Source of the DNA: Candidatus Parvarchaeota archaeon
Lineage (GTDB): Archaea; Nanobdellota; Nanobdellia; CSSed11-243R1
Direction of reading: 5' to 3'
DNA: 64,000 nt
Assembly (NCBI GenBank): GCA_015522785.1
Contig: WALP01000030.1
Span: 18,879 to 82,878 of the forward strand
Position 1 is the stretch's first letter. Every line of letters starts with the position of its first letter. The position numbers and the translations under genes are program-made. Positions 23,250 to 32,358 of the stretch are shown here, piece by piece. The notes below the pieces were generated by a model, which saw only the letters and a list, made by a program, of their open reading frames with translations, was not told the DNA's origin and searched no databases.

Positions 23250-24392
23250 TTAGCGCTGTCCGAGCTCCTTTTTGATTATTTCATCTGACTTCTCAAGAGA
23301 TTTTTCTCCTCTGTCAAGCTCGATGTCCGTAGGACGCTTAACCTTTAGGTTTTTCTTTTTCTCGACTGCTTCATAGAGGAATGTTTCTCCTTTCTTTTCC
23401 CTGATTTTCTTGAGGACATCCGTCATCTTCTTGACAAAGTCTTCCGTCATCGCAAGGTGTTTGTCCCATTCCTTGCCAGTATACGTTTTTTTGTCTTTAT
23501 GCTCAATATCTTTATAATTTTTGACTATTGTTTCCGCGATTTTTGCGTATTTTTCTGGAACAACTTTTGCCTCTTTAACCAATTTGTCAAGAACGAATTT
23601 TGGAGTCTCGCTTGGTGTTGGCGGGCGATATCCTAATTCCATTAAAACTGCCTGCGCGCTCGAAACTACTGCCTGTTCTAAATCATATGACATTTTTGTA
23701 AGCATTGTATTTTTGGACAACTTCAAAAGCTCATTTGCAATATATATATGCTTGTCAATTGATTCCTTGCTCGGCTTTATGTTACCCATCTTCATAAGCA
23801 TCTGGACGGGCAAAAAGAATCCCGTATCATACATTATCACGCCATCTCTAAGCACGTTGTAGAGAACAGGGTTTCCTTCAAGAACATACTGCCAAAATTC
23901 AGTTAGCAAATAAGGTTGAGGATGTATTTTTTTTGATATGGGATATCCCATTTCAAGAAGTCTCTGGAATAATTTGTCCTTTAATTCTCCCCTTGTCATC
24001 CTTCTTACATCAGTGTCATCAACAATGATTGCTATATCAATGTCATGAACTTTCTTCTTTTTGGCTAATGTCTTCTTTGTTTTTGTACTGCCCCATAGAA
24101 CCACAGATTTGATATACTTTCCAAACTTTCCAACTACAGACGCCACATATTGGTCGACTGCTTTCGCGTCTTTGTCATTTAAAAACTGCTTTAGAACTTG
24201 TAATACAGGAGTATCACCCGTTGATAACTTTTGAGCAATAAGCTTGCCGGCAACCTTTTCGGCCTCTTCCTTTGAGATACCTTTCTCTTTTATTAGCCTT
24301 TCAACTATTTGCTCTTTGGCTTTTTTCAGAAGTTCTTCCTTCCCTTTAGTTTGTTTTTTATTAGATTTAACTTTCTTGATTTTTTTGGCCAT
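23250..24392 (-). CDS. Nucleotidyltransferase with C-terminal HEPN-like helices (paralogue 1)
   Basis: A 380-residue protein starting at ATG 24392, after a GGTGA site. A basic N-terminus is followed by a pol-beta-type nucleotidyltransferase core with SVVLWGSTKT and KVHDIDIAIIVDD, so GS and DxD are separated by a longer insert than usual. The next segments (TEFWQYVLEGNPVLYNVLRDGV) and the helical part (about 225-330) are shared with the gene at 25310-26116; the helical part resembles HEPN-like domains. The C-terminal tail is Lys/Glu rich. It is the outermost gene of a lineage-specific block. Confidence 0.8.
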   Translation of the reverse strand: MAKKIKKVKSNKKQTKGKEELLKKAKEQIVERLIKEKGISKEEAEKVAGKLIAQKLSTGDTPVLQVLKQFLNDKDAKAVDQYVASVVGKFGKYIKSVVLWGSTKTKKTLAKKKKVHDIDIAIIVDDTDVRRMTRGELKDKLFQRLLEMGYPISKKIHPQPYLLTEFWQYVLEGNPVLYNVLRDGVIMYDTGFFLPVQMLMKMGNIKPSKESIDKHIYIANELLKLSKNTMLTKMSYDLEQAVVSSAQAVLMELGYRPPTPSETPKFVLDKLVKEAKVVPEKYAKIAETIVKNYKDIEHKDKKTYTGKEWDKHLAMTEDFVKKMTDVLKKIREKKGETFLYEAVEKKKNLKVKRPTDIELDRGEKSLEKSDEIIKKELGQR

Positions 24393-24503
24393 TTTTTTCA
24401 CCAGCTTAATTAATTTTGTCTTTATTTATAATGTTATCCATAACTAAATCGAAACATTTATAAATACTGATTGTTCTATTTATTACTGTGAGGTGGTAAT
24501 AAA

Positions 24504-25301
24504 ATGGTGTTGGAAGATATATTATCTGAAATTGAAACTCCTATGAAAATAGATGAATTTCTAAAACAACTCCAGTCTAAAGATCCTGAAAACAAAGAAA
24601 ATGCAAAGAAAGCTCTTATGAAATATATTCATATGTATGGATTATCAGGGGAAGTTGGTGCCCTTCCTAGCAATGCAAATATAGCGGATGTTTCCAGAAA
24701 GCTGGCAGGAATTTTAGGTGGTATACACTTAAATAAAAATCTGCCAAAAATTGCCGAAACCGCATATGAGTCATTTATCAAAGTAGACCCTATATTGGCA
24801 TATGAGATGTCATTCAAGAAACTTACAGAGATTGGGGATTATGCTGGTGTTTCAAGCGTTCTTGAAGACGAGCATTCTAAAACAATCAAAGCCATAGGTG
24901 AGGGTAATTTGGAAAGCGATGCTGCCAAAAACATAGCATCCGAGTACGCAAACAAATACCTCAGAAAAGCCCTTGAAGCAAACAATATGGATAAAGAGGA
25001 AATTGATGCGTTGGTTGAGCTTTACACTGAAGTATGGTCCGACGACGCATGGGACAATACTAAAATTACAAACTACAGAGTAATGTATGGTAAGTTAAAA
25101 GTAAAACCATGGCTGGAAAAGAATAAAGACAATATCATGGGGTATGCCAATGATGTGTCTAAAGTATTAAGCGAAAGTGGAAAAGCAAAAGAATATAATA
25201 CCTACAAAATGTTGATGGATTACGCAGTTAACACATTAAAAACTTACAAAGGTATATCAAATGAATTACAAAAGCACGGAATGAGCATCGAGGATATTTA
25301 A
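24504..25301 (+). CDS. Hypothetical helical protein
   Basis: A 265-residue, all-helical soluble protein of unknown family, lying between two paralogous nucleotidyltransferase genes but on the opposite strand. It begins with ATG 24504 after GAGGTGGTAATAAA (ribosome-binding site). A TATA element (TTTATAAATACTG, about 24456-24468) fits. It may belong to the same functional block as its neighbours or may be an independent insertion. No motif points to activity. Confidence 0.62.
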   Translation: MVLEDILSEIETPMKIDEFLKQLQSKDPENKENAKKALMKYIHMYGLSGEVGALPSNANIADVSRKLAGILGGIHLNKNLPKIAETAYESFIKVDPILAYEMSFKKLTEIGDYAGVSSVLEDEHSKTIKAIGEGNLESDAAKNIASEYANKYLRKALEANNMDKEEIDALVELYTEVWSDDAWDNTKITNYRVMYGKLKVKPWLEKNKDNIMGYANDVSKVLSESGKAKEYNTYKMLMDYAVNTLKTYKGISNELQKHGMSIEDI

Positions 25302-25309
25302 TCCTAATT

Positions 25310-26116
25310 TTACTTTTCTTTTCTTTTTACCAAATCCTTCATTTTGCTTTCGAAATCTTCTGCCATTTCTCTATATCTATCAAAGTCAACCCCATTACCG
25401 CGGAGAATTTCCCCATGAACAACGGCTTTTGAAGTTTGCCATATCTCTCTATAATAATTCACGTATTTCTTCTTGAGCATCTTTCTGGAAACAAAAGTAT
25501 CCATAAGCATCCTTTCTATGTGCTCCGGAGATGGGGGCACTTTTCCGTATGCCATGAGCGCCGCATGCGCGGAGTCTATCATGACCCAATATAAATCGAC
25601 TATGCCAGCAAGTATTCTTGAATTTGCTCTTGTAAAGTGCCATGGAGCTCTTGTCAGGGCATTGTAAATTGCTTCCTTTGTCGGACGGATTCTGCCCGCA
25701 GCGAGAAGAAACTGCAACGGTTCAAAATAACCTGTGTCTATAAGCGCGACACCATAGCGAAGCACGTTTATTACAACAGGTTCTCCAATAAGAATATTTT
25801 CCCAAAATGTTGTCAGCGTGACCGTAGTCACATGAAGGCGCGGGTCGCTTTTCCTTATCAAATTCGCAAGCTCGATGTTGTACCAGTCAATGAATTTTCT
25901 GTCAGGTGTGATTGAAGTATCATCAACAACTACGAGAATATCAATGTCACTGCCTTTCGTCGGCGTTGCTTTCGCAATCGAGCCGAACAGCACAACTGAT
26001 TTTATAAGTCCTGGAAAAAGCTCAAAAACGTTTTTGGCAAAACTGTAACCGACTCTATAAGATTCGCCTAATAATCTTTCTTTTTCTTTATGTGTCAATT
26101 TTCTTGGTCTATCCAT
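25310..26116 (-). CDS. Nucleotidyltransferase with C-terminal HEPN-like helices (paralogue 2)
   Basis: A 268-residue paralogue of the 23250-24392 product. It has the compact active site SVVLFGSIAKATPTKGSDID with GS(x10)DxD, followed by ILVVVDD. The TTFWENILIGEPVVINVLRYGV segment matches its paralogue nearly position for position. A helical C-terminal region (about 165-268) with SRILAGIVDLYWVMIDSAHAALMAYG resembles a HEPN helix bundle. AAGGTGAGG precedes ATG 26116. It starts the minus-strand run that continues with the TIM-barrel gene. Confidence 0.83.
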   Translation of the reverse strand: MDRPRKLTHKEKERLLGESYRVGYSFAKNVFELFPGLIKSVVLFGSIAKATPTKGSDIDILVVVDDTSITPDRKFIDWYNIELANLIRKSDPRLHVTTVTLTTFWENILIGEPVVINVLRYGVALIDTGYFEPLQFLLAAGRIRPTKEAIYNALTRAPWHFTRANSRILAGIVDLYWVMIDSAHAALMAYGKVPPSPEHIERMLMDTFVSRKMLKKKYVNYYREIWQTSKAVVHGEILRGNGVDFDRYREMAEDFESKMKDLVKRKEK

Positions 26117-26158
26117 CACACCTCACCTTAATTTCTAAATAAACATTCAATTATTAAA

Positions 26159-27841
26159 TTAACTCATTGGAGTTCCGGAGAATTTCTGCCCGGGCTTTTG
26201 CCCGCCTATCTGCGCTCCCGTCGCATACGGCAGTCCTGAAAATCCGACTCCATAAGTTGAAAAGTTAACATCAGGCAGAATTGGGCCCGTAGTAAATGAG
26301 TATCCGGCCTGGAAATACGTGCCTTCTGCCATCTCCCATCCCGGTCCTCCAGGAACAAGCGGCATGCCCATTTGATACATTGACTGCGCGACTCCAAATC
26401 CTTGCCCGCCGTATTGAGTGGCACCAAAAGTCTCAAGAATTGCTCTTCCTTTCCAACCTTTTTTCCTGAGAACATCAATCATCTGGTTAACTGGGGCATT
26501 TCCCCACCCAACAGGCATATGCGCATCGTAGTCTCCAAAATTGTCGGTTATGTGAACGTGTTTTATGTATGGATAAACTTTCTTTACCCAATCAATTATC
26601 TCTTTATCGGTGTAGGGTTTTCCTGTTTTTGGGTTTGTGTATTTTTTCCACAAGTTTAAATGCCCGACATCAACATTCATGCCGACAAGCTGCTGCGCCT
26701 CCTGCATGGCTCTGTTTTTTGAAATTCCTTTCTCCTTGACGAGCTTGTTTGCCAGTTCGCCTCTTATTTCATCAATCGTCTTGGCAAGCTTTGTCGGGTC
26801 GCTCAAAGTGAATTCAGGATAAAAGTTTTCAATCACTATCATGGGCTTTGACGGCTTGTCATATGCTTTCAAGCCAAGTTCCACAAAAGTTTTTTTCATT
26901 TTTTCCTTCACATATTCTTCGCTCGGAACAAGAGCATTAAGCTGTCCGTTTCTTTCATATTTCTTTCTCAGATTTTGGGCTTCAGCTTCGAGGGTTCTTT
27001 TTTGGTCAAGTAATGCTTCATAGTTATGAGCTACTTCCGCGGCTTGCCCGCCAATGCTCTTAAGCCGTTCGGCAACCGCCACAGGATTTTTGTCAACATC
27101 CCCTACAGCAGAAGTTCCCTGAACAAATTGCTTCATCTGTTCCTTGTAATGCCTCAGCCAGTAATCCGCGTGGGCTTCTTCATACTTTAATTTCTGAAGC
27201 TGTGATTTTCCATAAATTTTAAGTTCTGCCTGAGGATACATGTAGTAGTAACCTTGCTTGCCCTCCACTGGCGCGTAATCCACTCCTTCTTTTAATCCGT
27301 ATCTATCAAAGTATTCCTTTGGATATGCGACTTCTTTCTTTTCCAATGGAATTACCTGCCCATTTTCTTGATTAACTGCATATATCATCTCTTTTGGCAT
27401 GGGATTACCTATAGGCGCCCCACTGGAATGAAATGTAACTGGAATATGCTTCCTTCCCGTTTTCTTTCCTATCTGATCCACAAAATCTAGAGTTTGTTCA
27501 AATTCCTTCACATTTTTAATGCGCGCAGTTTCGCTAATTTGATTTCCCTGCAATCCTTCCGGGCTTAAAAGGGGCGCGTGAACAGAGAGATTCACTCTAT
27601 TTAATTTCGCGAGTCGTATAAGTTCATCCCTTTCTATTTTTCCAAGCTGCGCAAGATGCCCCGTTTGTTGGTAGTTCATCTGTGTACCAAGATTAACTTC
27701 TAAATTTTGAAGCCCCCAGTTAATTGCAGTGTTTGTTGTCATCAGCTGAGAGCCCATAGGAGAAACACTAGCCCCAAGGCCGTAGCTACCAAAATCCATA
27801 GCATTAAAATGTGCATATTCAAACCTCATATTGTCATACAT
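26159..27841 (-). CDS. Xylose-isomerase/endonuclease IV-like TIM barrel with glycine-rich tail
   Basis: A 560-residue protein with AP endonuclease 2-type TIM-barrel motifs: LSVHAP, VTFHSSG, MIVIENF, NVDVGHLN, VHITDNFGDYDAHMPVG and ILETFG supply the His, Glu and Asp ligands of a metal site. A coiled-coil insert of about 100 residues (260-345) interrupts the barrel. The last 85 residues are Gly/Pro/Tyr/Phe rich, low complexity. I recall similar proteins in other DPANN archaea, but the activity is unknown: sugar-phosphate isomerase or nuclease are both possible. An AGGCGGTAAAA site precedes the ATG. Confidence 0.82.
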   Translation of the reverse strand: MYDNMRFEYAHFNAMDFGSYGLGASVSPMGSQLMTTNTAINWGLQNLEVNLGTQMNYQQTGHLAQLGKIERDELIRLAKLNRVNLSVHAPLLSPEGLQGNQISETARIKNVKEFEQTLDFVDQIGKKTGRKHIPVTFHSSGAPIGNPMPKEMIYAVNQENGQVIPLEKKEVAYPKEYFDRYGLKEGVDYAPVEGKQGYYYMYPQAELKIYGKSQLQKLKYEEAHADYWLRHYKEQMKQFVQGTSAVGDVDKNPVAVAERLKSIGGQAAEVAHNYEALLDQKRTLEAEAQNLRKKYERNGQLNALVPSEEYVKEKMKKTFVELGLKAYDKPSKPMIVIENFYPEFTLSDPTKLAKTIDEIRGELANKLVKEKGISKNRAMQEAQQLVGMNVDVGHLNLWKKYTNPKTGKPYTDKEIIDWVKKVYPYIKHVHITDNFGDYDAHMPVGWGNAPVNQMIDVLRKKGWKGRAILETFGATQYGGQGFGVAQSMYQMGMPLVPGGPGWEMAEGTYFQAGYSFTTGPILPDVNFSTYGVGFSGLPYATGAQIGGQKPGQKFSGTPMS

Positions 27842-27850
27842 TTTTACCGC

Positions 27851-28486
27851 CTAAATAATGCCTTTTTCAAGCTTTCGCTTGTATTCTTCTTCTTTCTTGT
27901 GCATTTCATTTATAGATTTAGTAATAATCTCTTTACTTTTATATTCTCCCATTGTAGCCTCGACAAATGGGCGCTTTTCCCTTGAGACAGAGGGTTCAGT
28001 TTCCAAGCCGCGCGATGATAAAAACTCTTCAGTTTCATCAATGTTTTCTAAAGCATCTCTTCGCTCATACTCCGAATCCAATTTGGGGGTATAATCTTCC
28101 TTGTCAGTTTGTTTGTATGTTTCCAATTGGATGTATGTTTTATCTTTTAATTCTCCTTCTACAAAGTCAGGAGAAGTTAGCGCATCTTCGCTTGGTAACT
28201 CATTCAAATAATCTTTAAGCTCGATTTTTGATTCATCAAATTTTTCTGTATTGTGTTGTATTACTTCCTCAAGAGATTTTGTCGGTTTTTTCTGCTCGCC
28301 ATTGTGGATTTCTTCAAAAGAAAGCCTTTTCCCGTTTTTTTGTATCATTTCTAAAAATTTAATTAGTTGCTCTTTGATTTTTTTGTCCTTTGTCTTGAAG
28401 ATTATGCCCTCTAAATATTTTAATTTACCTTTTTTTGTTTCTATCTTGTTAAGCTCCTCAATTATGAGCTTTAGCTCTAATGCCAT
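27851..28486 (-). CDS. Hypothetical acidic helical protein
   Basis: A 211-residue acidic protein. I chose ATG 28486 (MALELKLI). The N-terminal 60 residues form a likely helical domain with KGKLKYLEGIIFKTKDKKI. The remainder is polar and low in hydrophobic residues, so it is probably disordered, with a final Lys/Glu-rich helix. No family is recognised. It lies between the TIM-barrel and the 499-residue protein genes, all on the minus strand. Confidence 0.6.
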   Translation of the reverse strand: MALELKLIIEELNKIETKKGKLKYLEGIIFKTKDKKIKEQLIKFLEMIQKNGKRLSFEEIHNGEQKKPTKSLEEVIQHNTEKFDESKIELKDYLNELPSEDALTSPDFVEGELKDKTYIQLETYKQTDKEDYTPKLDSEYERRDALENIDETEEFLSSRGLETEPSVSREKRPFVEATMGEYKSKEIITKSINEMHKKEEEYKRKLEKGII

Positions 28487-28521
28487 ATGATATACTAAAC
28501 AATTATCTCTTTTAAAATTGT

Positions 28522-30021
28522 TCAAAACTCGACTGGATCAGGCGGTTTGATTACCGATTTTTCAGTAGGTTTAATCTCCGGCGGATACGGAAATGATTTG
28601 AACCTAAATGCTTTCTTGAAGATGTCATATACAGTAAATAAAGCATTCGCCGTTTCTTTCATAGTCAATTCCTTAACCTTCCTCTCCAAAATTTTGTTAG
28701 TGGAAAACATTGAGTCAAAAAGCCCTCCTTTTGAGCCGGGCTTTCTGGAGATTCTATCCAACAACGGAACAAATGAATTTTTCTTTTCCTTCTTCTCAAT
28801 CATGTCCGCCTCGTCGAGATATTTTTCGAGTTCCTCACGCATGGCTTCCAAGCTCTCCGTTGTCATACCTTCTATAAATTTCATGGCTTCATGTTCTTCC
28901 TGCTTTTTAAGGGATTTAAATTCCTCTTCAGTCATTGCATATCCAATAAACTTAATGTCCAGCATTCCCAACTGCCTATATGCTCCTCCTGTTTGAGACT
29001 GTGAAACAAGAGCAGGCTTTGTCCGCCATAAGAATCTTAATTCAATTATAGAATATGCATGAGGCCCGCCTCTTTTTTCTTTCATTTCGCTTTGCTCTTT
29101 AGAGGTATAAACTTTTGGCTCGCTTAAAAGCGGCACCAACGGCTTCTTTATCAGTGGAGGCGAATATTTCACAGGCAACCCCCCAGGCATTTTGAAATTA
29201 TGCAGATTATATTTCTTTATCCCTCGAATAACTATTTCTATAACGCTTTGATCAAACGCCTGTATCAAAAAAGGGTCGTTAACTTTAGGCTCCTTAAAAC
29301 TAAGCATCTGAGCGGCTTTCAGATATGGCTTAGCCCATATAGAATACAAACGCAATGCCTCAACTTGTGACTTAAGATAAGCGAGCTCAATTTTCCTACG
29401 CTGCGTCAATTCTTTTTCGCTTTCTTTCTCCCACTTCAAGTACTCTTCGAGTCTTCCTTTTAGAATCCGTTTTACCCTATCATTTAAGTCCATCTTGGCG
29501 ATAGCGTCCAAACTATTTACAACCATGAAAGAATCTCTAAGAGTTGTAAACTCGAGTCCTCTTTGAGCAGTCATGGCATTTATTGAAGCGCCGCCTTTCC
29601 TTACATCAACTTCATCCATCCATATCCTCTTGAGAGTCAACCTTGCCGCTTCTCTCTTTTTTGGGTCATTGCTATGTAAGTCTTTGTAAACTTCAAGACG
29701 CCTGTCAAATTCACGCAAGTCATAAAGCAGGTTCACAATTGATTTTATAACTGTATTAATTGTGGCAAGGATTTCCATGCCTCTTCTTTCTAGATGTTGC
29801 CTTCTCACGGACATTTCCCCGAAGAACTGCGAAACCACGCTCGCTGCCATCTGCTCCTTGTCTTTCTCAATTTTATAACCTAATTTACTCACAAAATTAA
29901 TTAGCCAAAAGTAATACTGCTCAATGCTGTGAGTAAAGCTTTGGATAATCATTTCGTATTTGTTCACAAAAGAGCGCGTCAGTATTGCTTTAATTTTTTC
30001 CCTTGAGTCATCTGCCGCCAT
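28522..30021 (-). CDS. Large helical protein of unknown function (499 residues)
   Basis: A 499-residue protein that is almost entirely helical in its N-terminal 260 residues (coiled-coil-like, rich in Leu, Arg and Glu) and then has a proline-rich linker (MPGGLPVKYSPPLIKKPLVP) and a mixed C-terminal region. I chose ATG 30021: a TATA element (TTTATATATG, about 30040-30052) lies about 26 bases before it, so the mRNA is leaderless. No family is recognised. Its size and co-orientation with the TIM-barrel and nucleotidyltransferase genes make it the probable scaffold of that block; this is inference. Confidence 0.65.
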   Translation of the reverse strand: MAADDSREKIKAILTRSFVNKYEMIIQSFTHSIEQYYFWLINFVSKLGYKIEKDKEQMAASVVSQFFGEMSVRRQHLERRGMEILATINTVIKSIVNLLYDLREFDRRLEVYKDLHSNDPKKREAARLTLKRIWMDEVDVRKGGASINAMTAQRGLEFTTLRDSFMVVNSLDAIAKMDLNDRVKRILKGRLEEYLKWEKESEKELTQRRKIELAYLKSQVEALRLYSIWAKPYLKAAQMLSFKEPKVNDPFLIQAFDQSVIEIVIRGIKKYNLHNFKMPGGLPVKYSPPLIKKPLVPLLSEPKVYTSKEQSEMKEKRGGPHAYSIIELRFLWRTKPALVSQSQTGGAYRQLGMLDIKFIGYAMTEEEFKSLKKQEEHEAMKFIEGMTTESLEAMREELEKYLDEADMIEKKEKKNSFVPLLDRISRKPGSKGGLFDSMFSTNKILERKVKELTMKETANALFTVYDIFKKAFRFKSFPYPPEIKPTEKSVIKPPDPVEF

Positions 30022-30100
30022 GATTAAAGGTAATAATTGGACATATATAAAATTGTCCTTTATAGAAAACTTAATAACTAAAATAATTTTAATTAAACTT

Positions 30101-30520
30101 ATGGGATTATTTGATTTGTTCAAAAAGAAAGACGATGACTTGGGAGACTTAGGTGGTGGAGATTTAGGAGCAAATGATTTTGGAACTCAAGCAGCAAATA
30201 TGAATGCACCAATGAATCCTCAAATGAATATGCCGCCAGGAAATACTATGCAACAACCTGGGCGTCAGCCTGTCTTTGGAATGCAGGAGCCACCTATACC
30301 TCCATCAGCACCGCCACCAATTCCAACTCAAGCGCCGCCAATGTCACCAACATCAATAAATTTTGGGCAGCCGCAACAACAAACACAACAAACAAACAAC
30401 AATCAGATTCTAAACAGCAGGATTGACGTACTTGCCTCAAAGATAGACACACTTAAATCAAGCATAGATAGAATAAACGAAAAATTAGATTACATCGAGA
30501 GGTATTTACTGAAACGGTGA
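30101..30520 (+). CDS. Proline/glutamine-rich protein with C-terminal coiled coil
   Basis: A 139-residue protein. A short hydrophobic N-terminus (MGLFDLFKKKDDD) precedes a Gly/Asp-rich stretch, then about 75 residues rich in Pro, Gln, Met and Asn, and a C-terminal coiled coil (SRIDVLASKIDTLKSSIDRI) of about 45 residues. It resembles a flexible tether ending in an oligomeriser. It diverges from the 499-residue helical protein and is followed four bases later by the DUF63 membrane gene. Function is unknown. Confidence 0.65.
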   Translation: MGLFDLFKKKDDDLGDLGGGDLGANDFGTQAANMNAPMNPQMNMPPGNTMQQPGRQPVFGMQEPPIPPSAPPPIPTQAPPMSPTSINFGQPQQQTQQTNNNQILNSRIDVLASKIDTLKSSIDRINEKLDYIERYLLKR

Positions 30521-30524
30521 AGGG

Positions 30525-31256
30525 ATGTATACTATATACACGACGCTTTTACTAGGAGTTGTGTTAGTTTTATTAGTTTATTTTACTTACTTATTTTTCA
30601 AAAGATATAAAATAAAAATTGATAAATACCTTCTAATTGGACTATCTTCATGGGTTTTTCTTTCAGCGATTGTTAGGGTTTTTGAAGATGTAGGGATTTA
30701 TCCTAAAACATTTTTCACAGTTTCACCAGGTATACTAATTTTGTTTGCTGCTTTGTTCGTACCTATTACATATCTAGGAATTTGGATTGAAAAAAACAAA
30801 AAATTTGAGCTCTGGAAAACATTGACGCTGACCGCCGCAATCGGAATATTGATTCATCTTCCTTTCATTAAGCTAAGTAATGTTATAGGTGCACTAATAA
30901 TAATTACTATTGCAGGGATTATAGCTGTGATTATTTACGCTATCAACAAGTATGTTAAAATAGATATTTTTTCCCTTTCAGCTGTTTGGACACACATGTT
31001 CGATGCATCGGCGACATTCACAGCTCTAACATTTTATGGCTATGGAGAACAGCATGTCTTACCTACATTTCTTATAAACTTATTCGGGCCTTCTGCAATG
31101 TTCATACTAAAATTATTAGTTATCCTCCCAACAGTTTATGTAATCAACAAGTATTCTGAAGATGAAAATTTAAGAAAATTCTTATTACTTGCTGTATTCG
31201 CTATTGGTCTTGCACCTGCCTTAAGAGATACATTAAGGTTGCTTATGGGGGTATAA
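30525..31256 (+). CDS. DUF63 family integral membrane protein
   Basis: A 243-residue protein with about seven hydrophobic spans. It shows DUF63 hallmarks: RVFEDVG (span 2), a PGILILFAALFVP segment, and the WTHMFDASATF motif (about residues 154-164) in the C-terminal half, with HVLPTF. DUF63 is widespread in archaea; no activity is established. The gene ends three bases before the convergent Orc1/Cdc6 gene stop. It begins four bases after the preceding gene, so the two are likely co-transcribed. Confidence 0.88.
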   Translation: MYTIYTTLLLGVVLVLLVYFTYLFFKRYKIKIDKYLLIGLSSWVFLSAIVRVFEDVGIYPKTFFTVSPGILILFAALFVPITYLGIWIEKNKKFELWKTLTLTAAIGILIHLPFIKLSNVIGALIIITIAGIIAVIIYAINKYVKIDIFSLSAVWTHMFDASATFTALTFYGYGEQHVLPTFLINLFGPSAMFILKLLVILPTVYVINKYSEDENLRKFLLLAVFAIGLAPALRDTLRLLMGV

Positions 31257-31259
31257 TGT

Positions 31260-32297
31260 TTAATTCAAAAAAATTCTTGTTGATTTACCCTTAAACCCAC
31301 CGGATGTCAATTCCAATTTTAGAATCCCAAGTTTTTCCAAATTTTTAGCATATCTCTTAAAGCTCTTATAAGAAAGTTTACCACCTTTCTTCTTATAAAA
31401 ATCAAATAGTTTTCCTGAAACGTCGCCATTATGTTCTTTTGTGATATTTATTATCAAAAGTTCATCCTTGTTTAACTTCTCCTCTTCAAGAGTTTTATCA
31501 AGCACATTCTCCATCGCCTTCTTTACATGTTCCTTCGTAATTTTTCTCTTACCATCTTGTTCTGCTATTTTTGCGGATTCTCTCAGAAGATAAATGCCCA
31601 CGCGTATATCTCTCTTGTTAAAAGTTATGTTTGCAATTTGCTTTAGTAATGATGTGTCAATAGCATCTTTTCTAAGAGCAATCTTAGCCCTCTCTTTGAT
31701 AATGCCATAAACTTCATCCAAATTATACGGCCTAAATTCTATATGCTTTAGGATTATTCTCGACCTTATTCGGGAGTCTATTTTTGTTATATACTCAAAG
31801 TTATTGCTGATGAGATGGATGGATGAAGTTGGGAACATTGAAACAATTTGATAAAGAAAGTCTGAATCGTCAATTTTGTCTATTTCATCAAAGACAAAAA
31901 CCGCCCGCTTGTTTTTTAATTTGTATACTATCTGCTGTAATACATGCTCGGCACTTTTCCCGGCTGTAAATGATAATTTAAGTTGATTAGCCATTTCAGA
32001 GAATATAAAATACTTCGTCTTTAAGTTCCAACAATTAACATAAATTGGAATTATCTCATCAGTCGATTCCGAAAGTTCGCGAAGTACCCATTTAATTGAT
32101 GCTGTCTTGCCTATTCCTGGAGCGCCGTATATAAACAAATTCCTTCCGCTCCTTTCGTAAAGCATGGGTTTTATTGAATCTGCAATTTCTTGTATCTGAT
32201 TCTCACGGTATGGGATTGTTTTTGGCACATAATCATAATTTAAAACGTCTTCATTTTTTATTACACTGGTATTCTTTTCAATATCAAACAAACTCAT
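31260..32297 (-). CDS. cdc6: Orc1/Cdc6-family replication initiator AAA+ ATPase
   Basis: A 345-residue Orc1/Cdc6 protein. Walker A GAPGIGKTAS (about residues 55-64), Walker B VFVFDEID (about 130-137), sensor-1 region with SNN, and an SRIRSR arginine motif are all seen. A C-terminal winged-helix domain (KGGKLSYKSFKRYAKNLEKLG) follows. I chose ATG 32297 with an AGTGAT site upstream. It recognises replication origins, though I see no origin repeats in this window. Other cdc6 copies may exist elsewhere. Confidence 0.92.
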   Translation of the reverse strand: MSLFDIEKNTSVIKNEDVLNYDYVPKTIPYRENQIQEIADSIKPMLYERSGRNLFIYGAPGIGKTASIKWVLRELSESTDEIIPIYVNCWNLKTKYFIFSEMANQLKLSFTAGKSAEHVLQQIVYKLKNKRAVFVFDEIDKIDDSDFLYQIVSMFPTSSIHLISNNFEYITKIDSRIRSRIILKHIEFRPYNLDEVYGIIKERAKIALRKDAIDTSLLKQIANITFNKRDIRVGIYLLRESAKIAEQDGKRKITKEHVKKAMENVLDKTLEEEKLNKDELLIINITKEHNGDVSGKLFDFYKKKGGKLSYKSFKRYAKNLEKLGILKLELTSGGFKGKSTRIFLN

Positions 32298-32358
32298 AAT
32301 ATCACTGGACAACTACTATGCAAATGAAATTTAAATATGTTATGTTATTCAATATTTT

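Noticed and set aside
31260..32358. Replication origin next to cdc6
   Set aside because: The short region between cdc6 and the permease (32298-32358) shows a TATA element but no origin-recognition repeats or long AT-rich unwinding element, so I do not call an origin.
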